DNA of 8,389 nt from Planctomycetota bacterium. GTDB taxonomy: Bacteria > Planctomycetota > UBA1135 > GCA-002686595. Location: the NCBI GenBank assembly GCA_028823185.1, contig JAPKBY010000055.1, forward strand, positions 1 to 8,389, written 5' to 3'. This document shows positions 6,342 to 8,389 of this stretch, in pieces (position 1 is the stretch's first letter; each line of letters starts with the position of its first letter). Below the pieces are notes generated by a model. That model searched no databases. It was not told the DNA's origin and saw only the letters and a program-made list of their open reading frames with translations. The position numbers and the translations under genes were made by a program.

Positions 6342-7594
6342 TCTCTAGCTTCGAGTGAGCGCTCGAGGAGCTCTGCGATGTGGAGGACCTCCACGTCGAG
6401 CCCTCTGCTCTTGATCCCTGCTTGCCATTGGAGCTGGCAGCCGGGGTTCGCAGTGACGAGGGTCTTTGCGCCCGAGTCTTTTAGGGCCTCTAGCTTGGGC
6501 TCGAGGATGAGCGCGGCGTCTTTGGGGCGTAAGGCGGAGTAAATGCCGGCAGATCCACAGCAGCTCTCGCTGTCTCTTAGCTCGACGCGCTCGTGACCTG
6601 TCTGATCGAGGAGCGCTCGCGGCTCACTGCGGACGCCTTGCCCGTGACAGAGGTGGCAGGGATCGTCATAGGTGATCGGACCGCTGACATTCTCTGTGAT
6701 CGGAGCTGTGAGCGGGCGCTCTGCCAAGATCTCAGAGAGGTCTTTGACTCGCGCGCTGAAGCGCTCGGCGCGCTCTCTCCAGTCCGCCTCGTCTTCGAAG
6801 AGGTTGGCATACTCCTTCATGTGTGAGCCGCAGCCTGCGCTGTTGGTGACGACCGGGATCTCGCCTGTCTCCTCGAAGGCCGCGATGACCTGCTTCGCGA
6901 GGATTCGAGCCTCGTCGAGGGCGCCATTGTGTGCCTGAAGAGAGCCACAGCATGTGGGTTGATTGGCAGGTACCAAGACCTCATGACCAGCGGCCGCTAA
7001 GACACGGACCGTCGCTCTGTTCACTCGTCCTAGAAGCTCCGGCATGACGCAGCCCTCTAGCAGCGTGACCGGGGTGGAGTCTTCTCTTGAGGAGGGGGTC
7101 CGCTCGGGTAAGAGCTCGCGCTCTTTGGCCGAGGGGATAGAAGGGAGGTTGGTGAGCGCTTGACCTCTCTCACCGAGGAGCGGCGCGATGAGGCGCACGA
7201 GTCCAGTCTGCTGAGCTAAGCGCAGAGACGCTGCGACTAAGCGAAGCAGAGGTCTCTTCGTGAGCAATCCGAAGCCTAGCTTGCTGCTCACTCGGCCGAG
7301 GAATGTTCTGGGACCAAGCTCAGAGCGCGTGTGCTCCATGAGCGCGCCAAACTCCACGCCTGAGGGGCAGACGCTCTCGCAGTGGCGGCACAAGAGGCAG
7401 AAGTCCATCTCTTCGGCGAAGGAGGCGTCAGCTTCGATCTCTCCTTCAGCGACCGCGCGCATGAGGTGGATCCTTCCGCGCGGACTCGAAGGCTCAGAGG
7501 CGGTGAGCTTGTAGGTGGGGCAAGCGCTGATGCACAGCCCACAGTGAATGCAGTCGAGGGTGCGCGTGTAGTCGATCAGTGTCTGAGCTTTCAT
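6338..7594 (-). CDS. glcF: Glycolate oxidase iron-sulfur subunit GlcF
   Basis: A 418-residue protein, near the usual ~400-430. It passes electrons from the flavin subunits of membrane-associated glycolate dehydrogenase (glycolate to glyoxylate) towards the respiratory chain. The N-terminal ferredoxin-like domain has two complete 4Fe-4S motifs: Cys15, 18, 21, 25 (CIHCGLCISACP) and Cys66, 69, 72, 76 (CLLCRHCESVCPSGV). Two CCG repeats follow. The first has Cys182, CCG at 215-217 and Cys255. The second has CHLCHGQG (313-320), CCGSAGIYSALRP (345-357) and NPGCQLQWQAG (383-393). The ending fits GlcF better than LutA or the heterodisulfide reductase subunit, and the adjoining GlcE-like gene agrees. 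The ATG follows the glcE stop with no gap and has a strong ribosome site. All expected cluster ligands are present, so it is likely functional. Confidence 0.93.
   Translation of the reverse strand: MKAQTLIDYTRTLDCIHCGLCISACPTYKLTASEPSSPRGRIHLMRAVAEGEIEADASFAEEMDFCLLCRHCESVCPSGVEFGALMEHTRSELGPRTFLGRVSSKLGFGLLTKRPLLRLVAASLRLAQQTGLVRLIAPLLGERGQALTNLPSIPSAKERELLPERTPSSREDSTPVTLLEGCVMPELLGRVNRATVRVLAAAGHEVLVPANQPTCCGSLQAHNGALDEARILAKQVIAAFEETGEIPVVTNSAGCGSHMKEYANLFEDEADWRERAERFSARVKDLSEILAERPLTAPITENVSGPITYDDPCHLCHGQGVRSEPRALLDQTGHERVELRDSESCCGSAGIYSALRPKDAALILEPKLEALKDSGAKTLVTANPGCQLQWQAGIKSRGLDVEVLHIAELLERSLEARD
6347..6372. terminator. Interrupted hairpin at the convergent operon junction, possible transcript end
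   Basis: AGCT-TCGAG (6347-6355) can pair with CTCGA-GG-AGCT (6362-6372): an inner 5-bp stem with a TGAGCG loop, then a 2-base bulge and an outer 4-bp stem. It lies just past the plus-strand stop and inside the glcF 3' end. Neither strand has a T-run after it, so a classic intrinsic terminator is doubtful; it may stabilise message ends or be chance. Confidence 0.2.
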
Positions 7595-8389
7595 CTAGGG
7601 CCTCCCACAGAAGACATCTTCAGGGTCGAGCGCCTGCTGTAGCCGCGCTTCAAGCGCGGCGGTCTTACGGGGAGCCGCGTCATCACTCGCGCCGCGTACG
7701 CGCACGGTGGCGCTGGCTTCTCGCAGCTCTGTGACGAGATTCGAGTGCTCTGAGCCCTCATCAAGGCTGAGTTCGAGGGTCCCGACGGCTGGATGGGCGA
7801 GGAGACGAGCGGTCGGAGCGTGTGCTAGGACCAGCTTCAGGATGGTGTGGAGTCTGGAGGGGCGGACGCTGACGCGCAGCGAAGCTGTGTCTCCCTCTTC
7901 CGGTGAAGAGTCCCGCGTGTTGACGTAAGCGGCATCCGCTTCTGCTCCTAGTGACCACTCTGCTCTCGGGGCTCGCTCTTCTGCAATGGAGCGCTCTCTG
8001 TTCACTCGCTCTGAGCGTCCATCGAGAGTCACGGAGAGCGACCACTCTTGGTTCAACTTTGAGAGCGTGATGGCGGTCGGCTCTAGCGGCGGTGCAGAGA
8101 GCGCGGCTGAGAGGTGAAGCGCCTCTTCTAGAGAGCCGCAGTCTATTTTTCCAAAAGCTCGCTCTGCTGGGGCTGGGAAGAGTCGCATGGTGGCCTCAAG
8201 GATGATGCAGAGGCTGCCTGCAGAGCCTGCGTAGAGCCGATGCATCTCGAAGCCTGTCACGTTCTTCACTAAGCGTCCGCCGGTCTTTGTGATCGTCCCA
8301 TCGGCTAAGAGGACTCGCATGCCGAGCACATGGTGCCGAGTGGGTCCGAAGCGCAGGCGATCACCGCCAGAGAGACCATCAGCGAGGAC
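7595..8389 (-). CDS. glcE: Glycolate oxidase FAD-binding subunit GlcE, C-terminal part, 5' end outside window
   Basis: The frame stays open to base 8389, so the gene begins beyond the right edge; the GTG at 8329 is an internal Val. About 264 residues are visible. Right of that GTG the frame reads LADGLSGGDRLRFGPTRHHV, and continues with LGMRVLLADG, TKTGGRLVKNVTGFEMHRLY and AGSAGSLCIILEATMRLFP. These are the second half of the FAD-binding (PCMH/FAD_binding_4) domain, and GGRLVKNVTGF is a GlcE hallmark. The remaining ~175 residues form a weakly conserved alpha/beta C-terminal domain. The protein ends LDPEDVFCGRP, where related subunits usually end in an FDP...NPGR pattern. GlcE binds FAD and works with GlcD and GlcF to oxidise glycolate. 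The stop codon abuts the glcF ATG. glcD would be expected upstream, past the right edge. Confidence 0.88.
   Translation of the reverse strand, partial: VLADGLSGGDRLRFGPTRHHVLGMRVLLADGTITKTGGRLVKNVTGFEMHRLYAGSAGSLCIILEATMRLFPAPAERAFGKIDCGSLEEALHLSAALSAPPLEPTAITLSKLNQEWSLSVTLDGRSERVNRERSIAEERAPRAEWSLGAEADAAYVNTRDSSPEEGDTASLRVSVRPSRLHTILKLVLAHAPTARLLAHPAVGTLELSLDEGSEHSNLVTELREASATVRVRGASDDAAPRKTAALEARLQQALDPEDVFCGRP
7601..7606 (-). promoter_or_regulatory. Ribosome binding site GGGAGG for glcF
   Basis: On the minus strand, GGGAGG is followed by CCCTAG and then the glcF ATG, a six-base spacing. It lies inside the last codons of glcE and is the strongest Shine-Dalgarno match in the window. It shows that this organism uses such sites. 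Confidence 0.65.

Noticed and set aside
8327..8329. GTG at 8329 (minus strand) as the true glcE start
   Set aside because: The 20 codons upstream to the window edge are open and encode conserved GlcE sequence (DGLSG and RFGP), so the gene continues past the edge.

Overview
The window is a compact bacterial chromosomal segment, roughly 60% GC by eye, with eight protein-coding genes and almost no non-coding DNA. The longest gap is about 50 bases, between the phosphoesterase and hydratase genes. No rRNA, tRNA, CRISPR array, transposase or long repeat was seen. Base composition and codon choice look even throughout, so nothing suggests recent transfer. Gene content fits a free-living, aerobic, Gram-negative-type heterotroph that oxidises acyl-CoAs and glycolate. 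A short hypothetical protein with a Gly/Cys-rich membrane anchor and a DUF4139 protein resemble what I recall from Planctomycetota and Myxococcota-like genomes. That placement is a guess; no marker gene is present.

Bases 1-2825, plus strand: the 3' part of a DUF4139/mucoidy-inhibitor-A-like gene, cut by the left edge, runs directly into a UshA/5'-nucleotidase-type metallophosphoesterase with a weak export signal. Their ends overlap, so they are probably co-transcribed.

Bases 2877-6341, plus strand: a tight run of enoyl-CoA hydratase, zinc-less MDR oxidoreductase and 3-hydroxyacyl-CoA dehydrogenase, followed by a coupled small membrane protein. The hydratase and dehydrogenase perform consecutive steps of beta-oxidation (2-enoyl-CoA to 3-hydroxyacyl-CoA to 3-ketoacyl-CoA). 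The MDR protein between them probably reduces or oxidises an alpha,beta-unsaturated or carbonyl compound with NADP(H). No acyl-CoA dehydrogenase, acyl-CoA ligase or thiolase is present, so the pathway is incomplete here.

Bases 6338-8389, minus strand: glcF (iron-sulfur subunit) and the 3' part of glcE (FAD-binding subunit) of glycolate oxidase. They abut with no gap, and the rest of glcE lies beyond the right edge. This operon converges on the plus-strand operon, and the two stop codons overlap by four bases.

I found no convincing undescribed system. The points most worth a second look are the loss of all four structural-zinc cysteines in the MDR protein, a Ser in place of the usual catalytic Asn in the 3-hydroxyacyl-CoA dehydrogenase, the overlapping convergent stops, and the uncharacterised membrane protein coupled to the dehydrogenase.
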